IMG/VR virus record: IMGVR_UViG_3300021376_000254
Span: 1 to 29,468 of that record
Direction: 5' to 3' (one strand)
From: a virus
DNA: 29,468 nt
Shown here: positions 1 through 7,005 of the stretch, piece by piece
How the letters are laid out: every line of letters starts with the position of its first letter
How positions within the stretch are numbered: position 1 is the first letter of the stretch
Translations under genes and position numbers: made by a program
Notes under the pieces: model-generated
What the model saw: only the letters and a program-made list of their open reading frames with translations
What the model was told of the DNA's origin: nothing
The model's database searches: none

Positions 1-1506
1 TTCAGCAAGTGCTAATGCAGCTGCTAGTTTTTCTTCATCTAATTTACCAAACCTTTCTCTAATTCTTTGTTGATTGACCAAAGAATCAAACTCCATACCT
101 GTTGCTTCTGTTAAAGCATCTTGTTGGTATTTATTTAATTTTGTTATGTCACCTAATTTTGCAACTTGGTCATTTACAGCTTGTTGAGCTCCTAAAATAT
201 CATTATTAGCTGCTAAATATCTTGCCTGTGATAGATTGATATTTGTACCTAATATTGCAGATGCTTCTAATTCTTTTGTAATTGAACTTTCAAAATCCAA
301 TAAACCATCAGCAACTTTACCTGCTTCTTTTATAGAAGTACCTAATTTAGCAGCCTGTACTGCTGCTTGTGCAAGTTTTTCAGGCGAACTTTGAAAATAA
401 CGATATGCATATTCCGAATTTTCGGCCATATCTTTTATTACTTGTCCAGGTGCAACTCCTGCAATTTTTGCCATAGAAACTGCTTGGCCAATTAGATATT
501 GAGATTGTTCAGCAGTTAATCCACCAATGTTTTGAAATACTTTATTAAGTTTTGCTGCCTCATCTACTCCTACACCAAAGTTTTTATTTAATGTTACTAT
601 TGAACCTAAAACTTCTTTTGATGGTTGTTCTAAACCTCCAAATTCATTTGTAAATTCAGCTGCTGCTTTTGCTGCATCTTCGGCACTTACACCTAAATTA
701 CCAAAATCAACATTCGCATTACGAATGTTTTCCTGCATTCCTCTTGTTTGTGAAACTAATAAACCAGTTTCTTCTCTAAAAGCTTTTGCGGCTTGGTCAA
801 GTTCAGAGAATCTCTTTATTGCCGCAACGATTGTTGCAACTACAACAGCAAGTGCTAAAACAATTATAGCTATAATAGCTTGTGGTCCTGAAAATGCAGC
901 AACTAATGCTTTTCCAACAGAAGTTCCAGCTCCACCCAATGCTTGCATTGCTCCTTGTCCAGAACGAAGGTTTGTAGCAAAAGAAGTTGTGAATGTTTTT
1001 GCGGCTCCACCAATTTTATTCCTAAACATTGAAGAAGCTGAGTCACCAAGTTTGGATAACATACCACCAATAATAGGAATATTATCAAATGAACCAACCA
1101 AACCATCAAAAGCACTACTCATGCTATCTGATAACCCTTGTGCAGCTTCATCAACCTTTTCAATTAAATCTAATCTTTGGCCTTCAATTGCAAGAGATCT
1201 ATTTATAGTTTGTAAAGCCTTAATTTTTTCTTCACCAACTTTTTTATTTGAACCAAAATAAGATTTTGCTATTCTATCTATTTCTTTCTCATTATCTACT
1301 ATTAATTTTTGAACATCTTCTGATGTTTCTAATTGAGAAACTGTTGATTTTAAATCATTAAGATAATCTTTTACTTTTTTTCCTAAAGTTGTTCTTTTAT
1401 CTATTTGTTCATCTAAATCTTGGGTTATGGCAGTAGTAAGAGATTGAGACATTTTTAGTGCCTCATTATATTCATTTTGTATTTTTAAATCTTGTTTATT
1501 TGCCAT
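1..1506 (-). CDS. Tail tape measure protein, N-terminal part (cut by window edge)
   Basis: The reading frame is open from the ATG at 1506 to base 1 without a stop, giving 502 residues of a longer protein. The first 120 residues are highly charged and look alpha-helical. A long hydrophobic segment follows at about residues 200-230 (core AIIAIIVLALAVVVATIVAA). After it comes an Ala/Gln-rich, helical stretch typical of tape measure proteins, which set tail length and are ejected with the DNA. Position supports the call: it lies after sheath, tube and the frameshifting chaperone-like gene, the usual order in contractile and siphophage tails. An AGGA lies about 6 bases before the ATG. The missing 3' part would hold the remainder of the helical region and any lysozyme-like domain. 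The identification rests on composition and position, not on a sequence motif. Confidence 0.78.
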   Translation of the reverse strand, partial: MANKQDLKIQNEYNEALKMSQSLTTAITQDLDEQIDKRTTLGKKVKDYLNDLKSTVSQLETSEDVQKLIVDNEKEIDRIAKSYFGSNKKVGEEKIKALQTINRSLAIEGQRLDLIEKVDEAAQGLSDSMSSAFDGLVGSFDNIPIIGGMLSKLGDSASSMFRNKIGGAAKTFTTSFATNLRSGQGAMQALGGAGTSVGKALVAAFSGPQAIIAIIVLALAVVVATIVAAIKRFSELDQAAKAFREETGLLVSQTRGMQENIRNANVDFGNLGVSAEDAAKAAAEFTNEFGGLEQPSKEVLGSIVTLNKNFGVGVDEAAKLNKVFQNIGGLTAEQSQYLIGQAVSMAKIAGVAPGQVIKDMAENSEYAYRYFQSSPEKLAQAAVQAAKLGTSIKEAGKVADGLLDFESSITKELEASAILGTNINLSQARYLAANNDILGAQQAVNDQVAKLGDITKLNKYQQDALTEATGMEFDSLVNQQRIRERFGKLDEEKLAAALALAE

Positions 1507-1514
1507 TTAAAATC

Positions 1515-1766
1515 CTATCTAATGTTTAAAATAGCCTTATATGAATGTGGAATTTTTTCTCCTCTTTTTTTCATATCTTCAACTTCGTCACGAAGTTTTT
1601 GCATATCATCATCTAATTTTTTTGCCATCGCTAAAAAATCTTTATCTTTTTCTAACTTTGAAATCATTTTTTTTCCAAAAATGTAATCAACAATACCTTC
1701 TTTCATATCGTGTTTTTTCGATATAAATTCTTTTATTTTCTTTTTATTAATTTCACTTATTCGCAT
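1515..1766 (-). CDS. Small charged helical protein upstream of the tape measure
   Basis: 83 residues, very rich in Lys, Glu and Asp, probably almost entirely alpha-helical, with a likely coiled coil at about residues 35-70 (DDDMQKLRDEVEDMKKRGEK). There is no membrane segment and no recognised family. The ATG is preceded by GGAG at 8 bases, a good ribosome site, and a TATATTTATA element lies 23 bases upstream. The tape measure begins 8 bases after its stop, so the two are probably cotranscribed. A chaperone or tail-tip accessory role would fit the position but is only a guess. Confidence 0.7.
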   Translation of the reverse strand: MRISEINKKKIKEFISKKHDMKEGIVDYIFGKKMISKLEKDKDFLAMAKKLDDDMQKLRDEVEDMKKRGEKIPHSYKAILNIR

Positions 1767-1789
1767 GTAAATTTCTCCATTTATACTAT

Positions 1790-1799
1790 TATAAATATA
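1790..1799 (-). promoter_or_regulatory. Late-type promoter element (TATATTTATA)
   Basis: Minus-strand TATATTTATA, 23 bases before the ATG of the 83-aa gene and just after a terminator. It would restart transcription for the 83-aa and tape measure genes. The same element recurs before most structural units of this window. Promoter function is inferred. Confidence 0.5.
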
Positions 1800-1805
1800 A
1801 TATAT

Positions 1806-1836
1806 AAAAAAAGTGAGGAAGTTTTCACCTCCTCAC
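1806..1836 (-). terminator. Rho-independent terminator after the chaperone gene
   Basis: On the minus strand GTGAGGA pairs with TCCTCAC (1836-1830 with 1819-1813), followed by seven T (1812-1806). The upstream arm overlaps the last codons and stop of the frameshifted frame (stop 1827-1825). Confidence 0.75.
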
Positions 1837-2049
1837 ATTTACATTTGGACCATTTGCAGGTTTTTTAGATTTTTGGGATTTTTTAAGTTCTTCTTGCTCT
1901 TTCTTTTTAGTATCCAATAATTGTTTATAATAAAAATTTCTTAAATGGATAGGTAATCGATAAACACCTTCTTGTGTAAACCCATTTCCAAAATAACATA
2001 ATTCAAAAATTTGTTTATGTAATACAATAGAATAATTACTCGGAAGGCC
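1825..2049 (-). CDS. Frameshift extension of the gp26-like protein (no start codon of its own)
   Basis: A 74-codon open frame, +1 relative to the 251-aa gene, running from the T7 tract (2056-2050) to TGA at 1827-1825. It begins GLPSNYSIVLHKQIFELCYF, then GNGFTQEGVYRLPIHLRNFY, then a Lys/Glu-rich helix. This is a protein-like composition with an LP..LR..Y pattern reminiscent of phage tail-assembly T domains. In this frame a TAG lies directly before the T tract, and there is no ATG, GTG or TTG near the beginning. It can therefore only be made by shifting from the upstream gene: GGG TTT TTT (T) GGC. The fusion would be about 321 residues. This mirrors lambda G/GT and P2 E/E+E', where the frameshifted chaperone precedes the tape measure gene. 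Alternatives are transcriptional slippage or a homopolymer sequencing error. Confidence 0.7.
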   Translation of the reverse strand, partial: GLPSNYSIVLHKQIFELCYFGNGFTQEGVYRLPIHLRNFYYKQLLDTKKKEQEELKKSQKSKKPANGPNVNVRR

Positions 2050-2791
2050 AAAAAAACCCTACACCCATTGGAATTGGGCGTACCTCCTTTTCTCCTGTTT
2101 CAGGGTTTTCATATTCAAATTCCATATTAATATCTGGTTGAATTTTTTTAACTTGATCTCTAAATGATTTAGTATCTCTCGTTAAAAATTGATTATTAAT
2201 AAAATTTGTAATAGATCCAGTGTCGGTTTTTCCATTTACTGATAAAATCATATATCTATAACGAACCGTAAGTTCAGATGTAACCCCACCTTTATTTAAT
2301 CGTTGAAGTGCTTTAATATCTGCATCTATTTTCTTTTCATCACCATGAGATAGTAATTTATATTCTAATACTGTACCATTTGAAGTTGTAAACTTATACT
2401 TATTTTCTCTATTAATTTTAGTTTCATCAATTTCTTTAGTTGATACTTTACCCAAATCAACAACTACATCTTCTTTTTGTCCATCTTCATTTGTAATTTG
2501 TATTGAATATTCTGGTCCATATCCTAAAATACGAGTTGCTAACATAATAGCATTTTTATCACCAATTAAAATATCATCTATATTAACCTTTGAATCAACT
2601 ACTATTGATTCAAATAATTTATCTAATACAACACCTTTTTTGATTAAATTTTGTGAAGTAAGTATTTCTTCTTCTTTTGCGGTCATATATTTTATTTCTA
2701 ACTGACCAGAAGATAGTGGATTTGATTCAGGATAACATAATCCTTTTGATGGAAGTGAAATTACCTCCGTTGGAAAATCATAATTTGCCAT
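2036..2791 (-). CDS. T4 gp26-like baseplate/tail assembly protein (probable tail assembly chaperone)
   Basis: 251 residues. The N terminus carries the LPSKGLCYP motif and the KYMTAKEEEIL segment typical of the T4 base-plate protein family (gp26-like, PF12322 type). The C terminus ends GVGFFWPSE; FFWP-type ends are, from memory, common in this family, so the stop looks natural. It sits between tail tube and tape measure, the slot of tail assembly chaperones in other phages. Its last codons contain a GGG TTT TTT TGG slippery tract leading into a second open frame (1825-2049). The ATG is preceded by AAGG at about 9 bases and a TATATTTATA element 28 bases upstream. The family assignment is from remembered motifs; the exact role, baseplate hub or chaperone, is not decided by sequence. 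Confidence 0.8.
   Translation of the reverse strand: MANYDFPTEVISLPSKGLCYPESNPLSSGQLEIKYMTAKEEEILTSQNLIKKGVVLDKLFESIVVDSKVNIDDILIGDKNAIMLATRILGYGPEYSIQITNEDGQKEDVVVDLGKVSTKEIDETKINRENKYKFTTSNGTVLEYKLLSHGDEKKIDADIKALQRLNKGGVTSELTVRYRYMILSVNGKTDTGSITNFINNQFLTRDTKSFRDQVKKIQPDINMEFEYENPETGEKEVRPIPMGVGFFWPSE
2050..2059 (-). other. Candidate programmed frameshift site GGG TTT TTT T
   Basis: Seven T on the minus strand after GGG, five codons before the zero-frame stop. With a +1 slip both the P-site and A-site Phe tRNAs re-pair with UUU, so +1 is favoured on pairing grounds. A -2 slip reaches the same frame but breaks P-site pairing. A strong SD-like AAAAGGAGG (2091-2083) lies about 26 bases upstream inside the gene. 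Confidence 0.6.
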
Positions 2792-2819
2792 AATTATAAA
2801 CCTTTATTTTACATTTATA

Positions 2820-2829
2820 TATAAATATA
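2820..2829 (-). promoter_or_regulatory. Late-type promoter element (TATATTTATA)
   Basis: Minus-strand TATATTTATA, preceded by TGG, 28 bases before the ATG of the gp26-like gene and directly after a terminator. No TTG stands 20 bases upstream. Confidence 0.5.
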
Positions 2830-2845
2830 CCATTTAAAAAAAGTT

Positions 2846-2869
2846 AAAAAAAAGAGCATCATTGCTCTT
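2846..2869 (-). terminator. Rho-independent terminator after the 91-aa gene
   Basis: Minus-strand stem AAGAGCA / TGCTCTT with a 4-base loop, followed by a run of eight T (2853-2846). It ends the 91-aa gene unit whose stop is at 2903. Confidence 0.8.
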
Positions 2870-2902
2870 CTTTTAAACTATTTAGTTCCATTTTCAATTA
2901 TT

Positions 2903-3178
2903 TTAATCTACCGGCCAAAATTTTGTACTCAATATCACATTCTCTGGTTTGGTAGCCACTAAATTCTCTACCAATTTATTGGCTCTCTCTCTAGCTCCGA
3001 AGTGTCCAAACTCCATTACATCAAAGAATGCCAAAGCCACCTTGTATAAAGTGGTTGGGTACTTACCACCGTAATATACCCTAGTCTCTATATTCTCCCG
3101 CTTCACATTCGGAAGTTTCATTAGGGATTTGATTGAAGAAGAGGAAGCGGAGACGGAGAAGAAATCGAAGTCATTCAT
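2903..3178 (-). CDS. Small hypothetical protein inserted in the tail module
   Basis: 91 residues, soluble, starting MNDFDFF and followed by a Ser-rich stretch, then a mixed alpha/beta-looking region. No family recognised. It has its own promoter of host type (TTG-N20-TATATTTA, 3245-3215) and its own terminator (2869-2846), so it is an independent cassette between tail tube and gp26-like genes. The leader shows no Shine-Dalgarno sequence (a C-rich stretch precedes the ATG). Its base composition looks less AT-rich than that of its neighbours. It is probably an early-expressed accessory gene unrelated to the virion. Confidence 0.7.
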   Translation of the reverse strand: MNDFDFFSVSASSSSIKSLMKLPNVKRENIETRVYYGGKYPTTLYKVALAFFDVMEFGHFGARERANKLVENLVATKPENVILSTKFWPVD

Positions 3179-3214
3179 ATTATAGGGGGGTTAGGTTGAA
3201 CTCTTATTACATAG

Positions 3215-3245
3215 TAAATATACACAATTCTGAATTAAAAGTCAA
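3215..3245 (-). promoter_or_regulatory. Bacteroidota-type promoter of the 91-aa gene
   Basis: Minus strand: TTG at 3245-3243, exactly 20 bases, then TATATTTA at 3222-3215. This fits the TTG / TAnnTTTG consensus with a final A. The spacer holds the palindrome AATTCAGAATT (3236-3226), also present in the promoter at 27660-27690. Confidence 0.65.
3226..3236. promoter_or_regulatory. Palindromic operator candidate in promoter spacer
   Basis: AATTC-A-GAATT, a perfect inverted repeat around one base, lying between the two promoter elements. An identical 11-mer occurs in the spacer of the promoter at 27660-27690. A repressor or activator site is possible. Confidence 0.3.
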
Positions 3246-3257
3246 GCTTTTTCTTAA

Positions 3258-3548
3258 TTATTTTATTACTGCTTGGTACGCATCAAAGAACATTTTGTTG
3301 ATTTGATTGTTGATTTCTCTATCCAACTCTCTTTGTTTCTTTCTTACTATGGAGTTTTGTACTCTAACAATTTCGTTAAGAACTTTGATGATGGAGTTTC
3401 TATCTTCTGCAATCACACCCACTCTCCACTCAACCCCATCTATTCGGAGTATCTCGCCCAGTTCTCTACTGAACTTTGATTCAAAATACTGAACCTCAAT
3501 CACTCTCTCACCACTCATTCTTACTAATCCTAATTTCATATCTCTCAT
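3258..3548 (-). CDS. Small hypothetical protein (MRDMK leader), inserted in the tail module
   Basis: 96 residues. After the MRDMKLGLVRM start there is a probable beta-rich half (residues 5-50, with GVEWRVGVIAEDRNS) and a long, charged, probably helical half (residues 55-96). No family recognised. The first 15 bases of the gene are identical to those of the gene at 27362-27649, although the proteins then differ. A second in-frame ATG lies at codon 4 and could be used instead. The promoter is TTG-N20-TACCTTTA; no Shine-Dalgarno sequence is seen. It is likely an early accessory gene inserted between late genes. Confidence 0.7.
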   Translation of the reverse strand: MRDMKLGLVRMSGERVIEVQYFESKFSRELGEILRIDGVEWRVGVIAEDRNSIIKVLNEIVRVQNSIVRKKQRELDREINNQINKMFFDAYQAVIK

Positions 3549-3562
3549 TTTTTATTACAAAA

Positions 3563-3593
3563 TAAAGGTAAAAAAAAAAATTGAAAAAAACAA
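3563..3593 (-). promoter_or_regulatory. Bacteroidota-type promoter of the 96-aa gene
   Basis: Minus strand: TTG at 3593-3591, 20 bases (mostly T), then TACCTTTA at 3570-3563, 14 bases before the ATG. Confidence 0.55.
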
Positions 3594-3614
3594 GTGTTTT
3601 TGAAAATATTTTAT

Positions 3615-3646
3615 AAAAAAAAAGGATACCATTTCTGATATCCTTT
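3615..3646 (-). terminator. Rho-independent terminator after the tail tube gene
   Basis: Minus-strand stem AAAGGATA / TATCCTTT with a 10-base loop, then a run of nine T (3623-3615). It closes the tail tube unit, whose stop is at 3668. Confidence 0.75.
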
Positions 3647-3667
3647 TGTAATTTATATTGGTAGTTA

Positions 3668-4159
3668 TTAGAATTCCAATATCGCGTAGTCGTAAGAGAG
3701 TGTCAATGTAATTTCTTGTGGGTCTGCTTGATTTGCCCAATCTACATCATTGAAAACTGCGTTATTAATAAATGCACCTTTTAAAGTCCATTGTTCAATT
3801 TTATCACCAACTGGTCCTAAAGAATAGATTTGTACGTCTTTTTTGTAAAAATCTGCGTATCCATCTCTACCAGTTAAAGATTCATGAGATAAACGTACCC
3901 ATTCCATTACAGCTTGTGCTCCAGATGGGACAATTGGGTCATAAAGAGTAATTTCAACGTCTTGCCATTCACCTTTACCTTTTAGTTTTCTCTTTACATT
4001 TATATGTTCAAGAGTTACTACTTCGAATTGTATGCTTGGTTTATTTGCCGTTTTTATTAAATATGAAGGGATTCCACCAATTTCCATGATGAAACGATTC
4101 TTCATCTTTGGTTCGAAGTTCGTATAGAACATCTGATCAAACTCTAATACTTCTGCCAT
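3668..4159 (-). CDS. Tail tube protein (T4 gp19-like)
   Basis: 163 residues, the same size as T4 gp19. The family pattern is visible: F.P...NRFIMEIGGIPSYLI near the start, TLEHINVKRKLKGKGEWQDVEITLYDPI in the middle, a YSLGPVGDKIEQWTLKGAFI strand pair, and a C-terminal PQEITLTLSYDYA. Such proteins form the hexameric rings of the inner tail tube inside the contractile sheath. It directly follows the sheath gene, as in T4 (18-19). An AGGAG lies 9 bases before the ATG, and an AATATTTAT element lies in the 52-base gap to the sheath gene, so it may be transcribed independently at high level. A terminator follows. Confidence 0.92.
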   Translation of the reverse strand: MAEVLEFDQMFYTNFEPKMKNRFIMEIGGIPSYLIKTANKPSIQFEVVTLEHINVKRKLKGKGEWQDVEITLYDPIVPSGAQAVMEWVRLSHESLTGRDGYADFYKKDVQIYSLGPVGDKIEQWTLKGAFINNAVFNDVDWANQADPQEITLTLSYDYAILEF

Positions 4160-4179
4160 TTTATTTTTCTCCTATTATA

Positions 4180-4188
4180 ATAAATATT
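4180..4188 (-). promoter_or_regulatory. Late-type promoter element before tail tube
   Basis: Minus-strand AATATTTAT, about 20 bases before the tube ATG, in the gap between sheath and tube genes. It is a variant of the TATATTTATA element. Confidence 0.4.
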
Positions 4189-4211
4189 CTTTTTTTACTT
4201 TTTTTTATATA

Positions 4212-6569
4212 TTACGCTGAAAATGATGCTCCAGTCGGTAATATGTTGAAATCTAACACAATGAATTCCGCGGTTTTTGTTGGTTGTAAGAAAATCTGTC
4301 CAGACAAAATGTTTCTATCAATTACATCCGGTGTATTATTTGATTCATCCATAACCACTCTGAACGCAAATAAACCCTGTCTTTGTTGAACACTTTCTAA
4401 ATAAGGGTTTACAGTATTAAGGAATCTTGCTCTAGTTGTAGATGTGTTTTGTTCAAATACAAGATATCTTGATGTTGAAGCGATGAATTTTTTAACTTTA
4501 ATAAGTAATCTTCTAACATTGATTCTATCTAATGCAGATGCTTTATCTTGTAAAGTTTTTTGTCCAAATGCTACAATACCTTCACCAGGGAAAGAAGCGA
4601 TTGGGTTTACTTTACCTTCATACAATTCATCTCTTTCGGCGTGTGTTAATCTATTCAATACACTAACCGCTCCGGTAATACCACCTCTATTTAAACCAGC
4701 TGGTGCGAACCATTCAGCTGCAATTGCATCATTGGCTGCGTAAATTCCTGGCATCAATACTGATGGTGGAACTGCGATTAATTTATTAGTGTTTCTATCG
4801 ATTGTTTTAACCCAAGGATAGTATGTACCAACATAATTAGAATCTATTGAATTTGCTTCATCAATTGCCTGTGTAATTGTATCATTTACTGATGTTACAT
4901 CACCAATGAAGAATGCATCTTCTCTTGATTCAACCATATCAATTACTTTATCAAATACATAAGAATGTAATCTACGAACTATACCAGGTACAGATACTAA
5001 ATTAATATCAAAATCATCTGGATTAGATACTGAATTTATTGCTTTTAAATAAGCAATCGAACCACTTGATGTTGAATTAGAACAATTAAATCCTTGAGTA
5101 TTTCCAGGTCCAAAATTATCAGATGATGCTAAAGCGATTTCAGTTGTAGGTGAGTTACCATCAAAACCTTCTTGAAAACCTATTGTAAATTGTCTTTTTA
5201 CAACATCATTTGCAGATGAACCAGTTAATTCATATCCAAATGAATGTGTACCACCGTTTATAGAAATACTACTTTGGTCAAACGCAAATACACTATTAGT
5301 ACCAGTTGATGCATCATTTGGAATTGGTGATAAGAAATGTCCATTATCCAATTTTACTAATGTTGTATCTAAATCAATACCAGAATATTTTGTAGAATTT
5401 GATGAGTTATTTTCAGCAGAACCAGTTGAGAATACAACTGATGGAGTGATTGAATCATTTCCTGCTATTGGTGAAAGATATGGTTGGTGTCCAAACGGTC
5501 CCGCTATAATTGGGAATGAACCTTCAGCTTTTACTTCAACTCTAATGAATTTTGAACGATTAGCATAATCACCATTAAGAGTTTGTTTACCATTTGAATC
5601 AATAGTAACGTTTTGGTCACCAATTACTTTTACGATATAATTTGGTGATGCAGGGTCCAAATTAACATTATTATAAGTTTCTAATACACTCTTTTTTCTA
5701 TCAGTATCAGAATAACCTCTTACAGTAATAGAGAATGTAGCGTAATCAGTAGCGTTTGATTCACCTGCTGCTTTTACGTTAAAAATTGATATTTTAAATT
5801 CTTTGTTATATGCATTACCATCTCCTAATGTATGGAAACGGAAAAGTTCATGTCTTTGATTAGAAATTTTTTGTGATACAATATAAGGAGTAGATGCGTG
5901 TTGTACATCTTGTCCAATGAAACTTTGTTCAGCTAAAGGAACAATTGAAACTACTGAACCAGAAGCTTGTTTAAATGTTTTAGTTGCAGAATTTTCAAAA
6001 TATTGAGAAACATATACACCTTTTGGACCTCTTGCAGATTCACCAAAAACGTCTGATAAATCATTTCCAGCTGAAGGTAAAACTGATGCCGATAAATCAG
6101 TTTCATCATATTCAGTTCCAGTTCCGTTTAGTGTAATTGCAAATGCTGATGAAGATGGTTGTGCGGATACACTTGCTACAAAAGCATCTCCATTTCCAGA
6201 AGTAGACCAATGATAAGTTGGTTTTATTACACCTACTAATTTATGTCCTGCTCCTGATCCGGATACTACGATACCATAAGAACCTGATTCTTCAACGGTA
6301 TAACCACCTACGTGACCAACTCTTACAATTGTAACAGTTCCAGCCTCTCTTAAATAATTTTGTACTGTATATCCTGTGTAGTAATCTCCATTAGGAACAC
6401 CGAATATAGATTCGAATTCTGATTGTGTATTTACAACGGTTGGTACGAAAGCAGGGCCTTTAGAGAAAGGTCCAATAATTGCTGCTCCGATTTCACCAAT
6501 ACCTTGAGATAAGAACGATTGGTCATTTTCTCTTGTAAAAACACCTGGTGATACAATCTTTTCTGCCAT
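4212..6569 (-). CDS. Contractile tail sheath protein (T4 gp18-like)
   Basis: 785 residues, longer than T4 gp18 (659). The N terminus SPGVFTRENDQSF...AAIIGPFSKGPAFVPTVV and the FGVPNGDYYTGY segment match sheath proteins. The conserved C-terminal domain begins near residue 560 (YYPWVKTIDRNTNK, PPSVLMPGIYAANDA, AGLNRGGI) and ends with a tube-contact region containing RRLLIKVKKFIASTSRYLVF and the final strand TAEFIVLDFNILPTG. The middle (about residues 100-520) is Ser/Asn/Gly-rich and variable, probably surface-exposed insertion domains that account for the extra length. AGGAG lies 9 bases before the ATG. It stands immediately before the tube gene. Confidence 0.93.
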   Translation of the reverse strand: MAEKIVSPGVFTRENDQSFLSQGIGEIGAAIIGPFSKGPAFVPTVVNTQSEFESIFGVPNGDYYTGYTVQNYLREAGTVTIVRVGHVGGYTVEESGSYGIVVSGSGAGHKLVGVIKPTYHWSTSGNGDAFVASVSAQPSSSAFAITLNGTGTEYDETDLSASVLPSAGNDLSDVFGESARGPKGVYVSQYFENSATKTFKQASGSVVSIVPLAEQSFIGQDVQHASTPYIVSQKISNQRHELFRFHTLGDGNAYNKEFKISIFNVKAAGESNATDYATFSITVRGYSDTDRKKSVLETYNNVNLDPASPNYIVKVIGDQNVTIDSNGKQTLNGDYANRSKFIRVEVKAEGSFPIIAGPFGHQPYLSPIAGNDSITPSVVFSTGSAENNSSNSTKYSGIDLDTTLVKLDNGHFLSPIPNDASTGTNSVFAFDQSSISINGGTHSFGYELTGSSANDVVKRQFTIGFQEGFDGNSPTTEIALASSDNFGPGNTQGFNCSNSTSSGSIAYLKAINSVSNPDDFDINLVSVPGIVRRLHSYVFDKVIDMVESREDAFFIGDVTSVNDTITQAIDEANSIDSNYVGTYYPWVKTIDRNTNKLIAVPPSVLMPGIYAANDAIAAEWFAPAGLNRGGITGAVSVLNRLTHAERDELYEGKVNPIASFPGEGIVAFGQKTLQDKASALDRINVRRLLIKVKKFIASTSRYLVFEQNTSTTRARFLNTVNPYLESVQQRQGLFAFRVVMDESNNTPDVIDRNILSGQIFLQPTKTAEFIVLDFNILPTGASFSA

Positions 6570-6611
6570 TTTATATTACTCCTGTTAAATTTTCAATTAT
6601 AATGATACGAA

Positions 6612-6621
6612 TATAAATATT
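6612..6621 (-). promoter_or_regulatory. Late-type promoter element before sheath
   Basis: Minus-strand AATATTTATA, about 42 bases before the sheath ATG. An inverted repeat ATCTTT/AAAGAT lies a few bases upstream (6626-6641). Confidence 0.45.
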
Positions 6622-6650
6622 AATATCTTTTTGTAAAGATAATTTTTTAT

Positions 6651-6938
6651 TTATTGGTTTTTGTTTTGAATATCGTTAGATGGTGTAAAAAGTCCTGTGT
6701 TTAGATCATAACTACCATCACCATATTTTTCATTTAATTTTTGGAACACTAATTGTTCATCCTGTATTAGAGCAAAGTATTTATTGTGTAAATCACTTTC
6801 TATGAGGTCTATTTCATCTAATCTCTTTTTTCTTTCTAAATTTAATTGACCTAATTGATAAAGAACCTCACTTACGTTTTTTTTTAATTCATTGATTTCT
6901 AAAACTTCTTGCTCAGTAAACTTAATTGTATTTTCCAT
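6651..6938 (-). CDS. Coiled-coil structural-cluster protein of unknown function
   Basis: 95 residues. Residues 5-70 form a strongly predicted coiled coil with heptad-like Leu/Ile spacing (EVLEINELKKNVSEVLYQLG, then QLNLERKKRLDEIDLIESDL). They are followed by LNEKYGDGSYDLNTGLFTP, a tail I remember from small hypothetical proteins of marine T4-like phages. No catalytic motif. It sits between the Hint protein and the sheath. A TATATTTATA element lies 33 bases upstream; no clear Shine-Dalgarno sequence is present. A role in tail or neck assembly is inferred from position only. Confidence 0.75.
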   Translation of the reverse strand: MENTIKFTEQEVLEINELKKNVSEVLYQLGQLNLERKKRLDEIDLIESDLHNKYFALIQDEQLVFQKLNEKYGDGSYDLNTGLFTPSNDIQNKNQ

Positions 6939-6971
6939 TTTGATATATTTGTTAATTAACTATTCTATATA

Positions 6972-6981
6972 TATAAATATA
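6972..6981 (-). promoter_or_regulatory. Late-type promoter element (TATATTTATA)
   Basis: Minus-strand TTGG then TATATTTATATATA, 33 bases before the 95-aa gene. The surrounding TGG-TATATTTATATATA matches the copy at 2820-2829. Confidence 0.5.
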
Positions 6982-7005
6982 CCAACTTTGAGAAAACGTA
7001 AAATA

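Noticed and set aside
903-1115. 70-aa minus-strand frame inside the tape measure region
   Set aside because: It lies in a different frame on the same strand as the tape measure gene and has no independent signals.
725-1261. 178-aa plus-strand open frame
   Set aside because: It lies opposite the tape measure frame, is Ala/Ser/Ile-rich as expected for an antisense shadow of a helical Ala-rich gene, and has no promoter or ribosome site.
1880-2053. -1 frame at the T7 tract
   Set aside because: It is open too, but its product (LAFRVIILLYYINKFLNYVI...) is shorter and less protein-like than the +1 frame and ends within the better frame.
6626-6641. ATCTTT/AAAGAT inverted repeat as a terminator after the 95-aa gene
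   Set aside because: The stem is short and AT-only with no T tract on the minus strand; it is mentioned only as part of the sheath leader.
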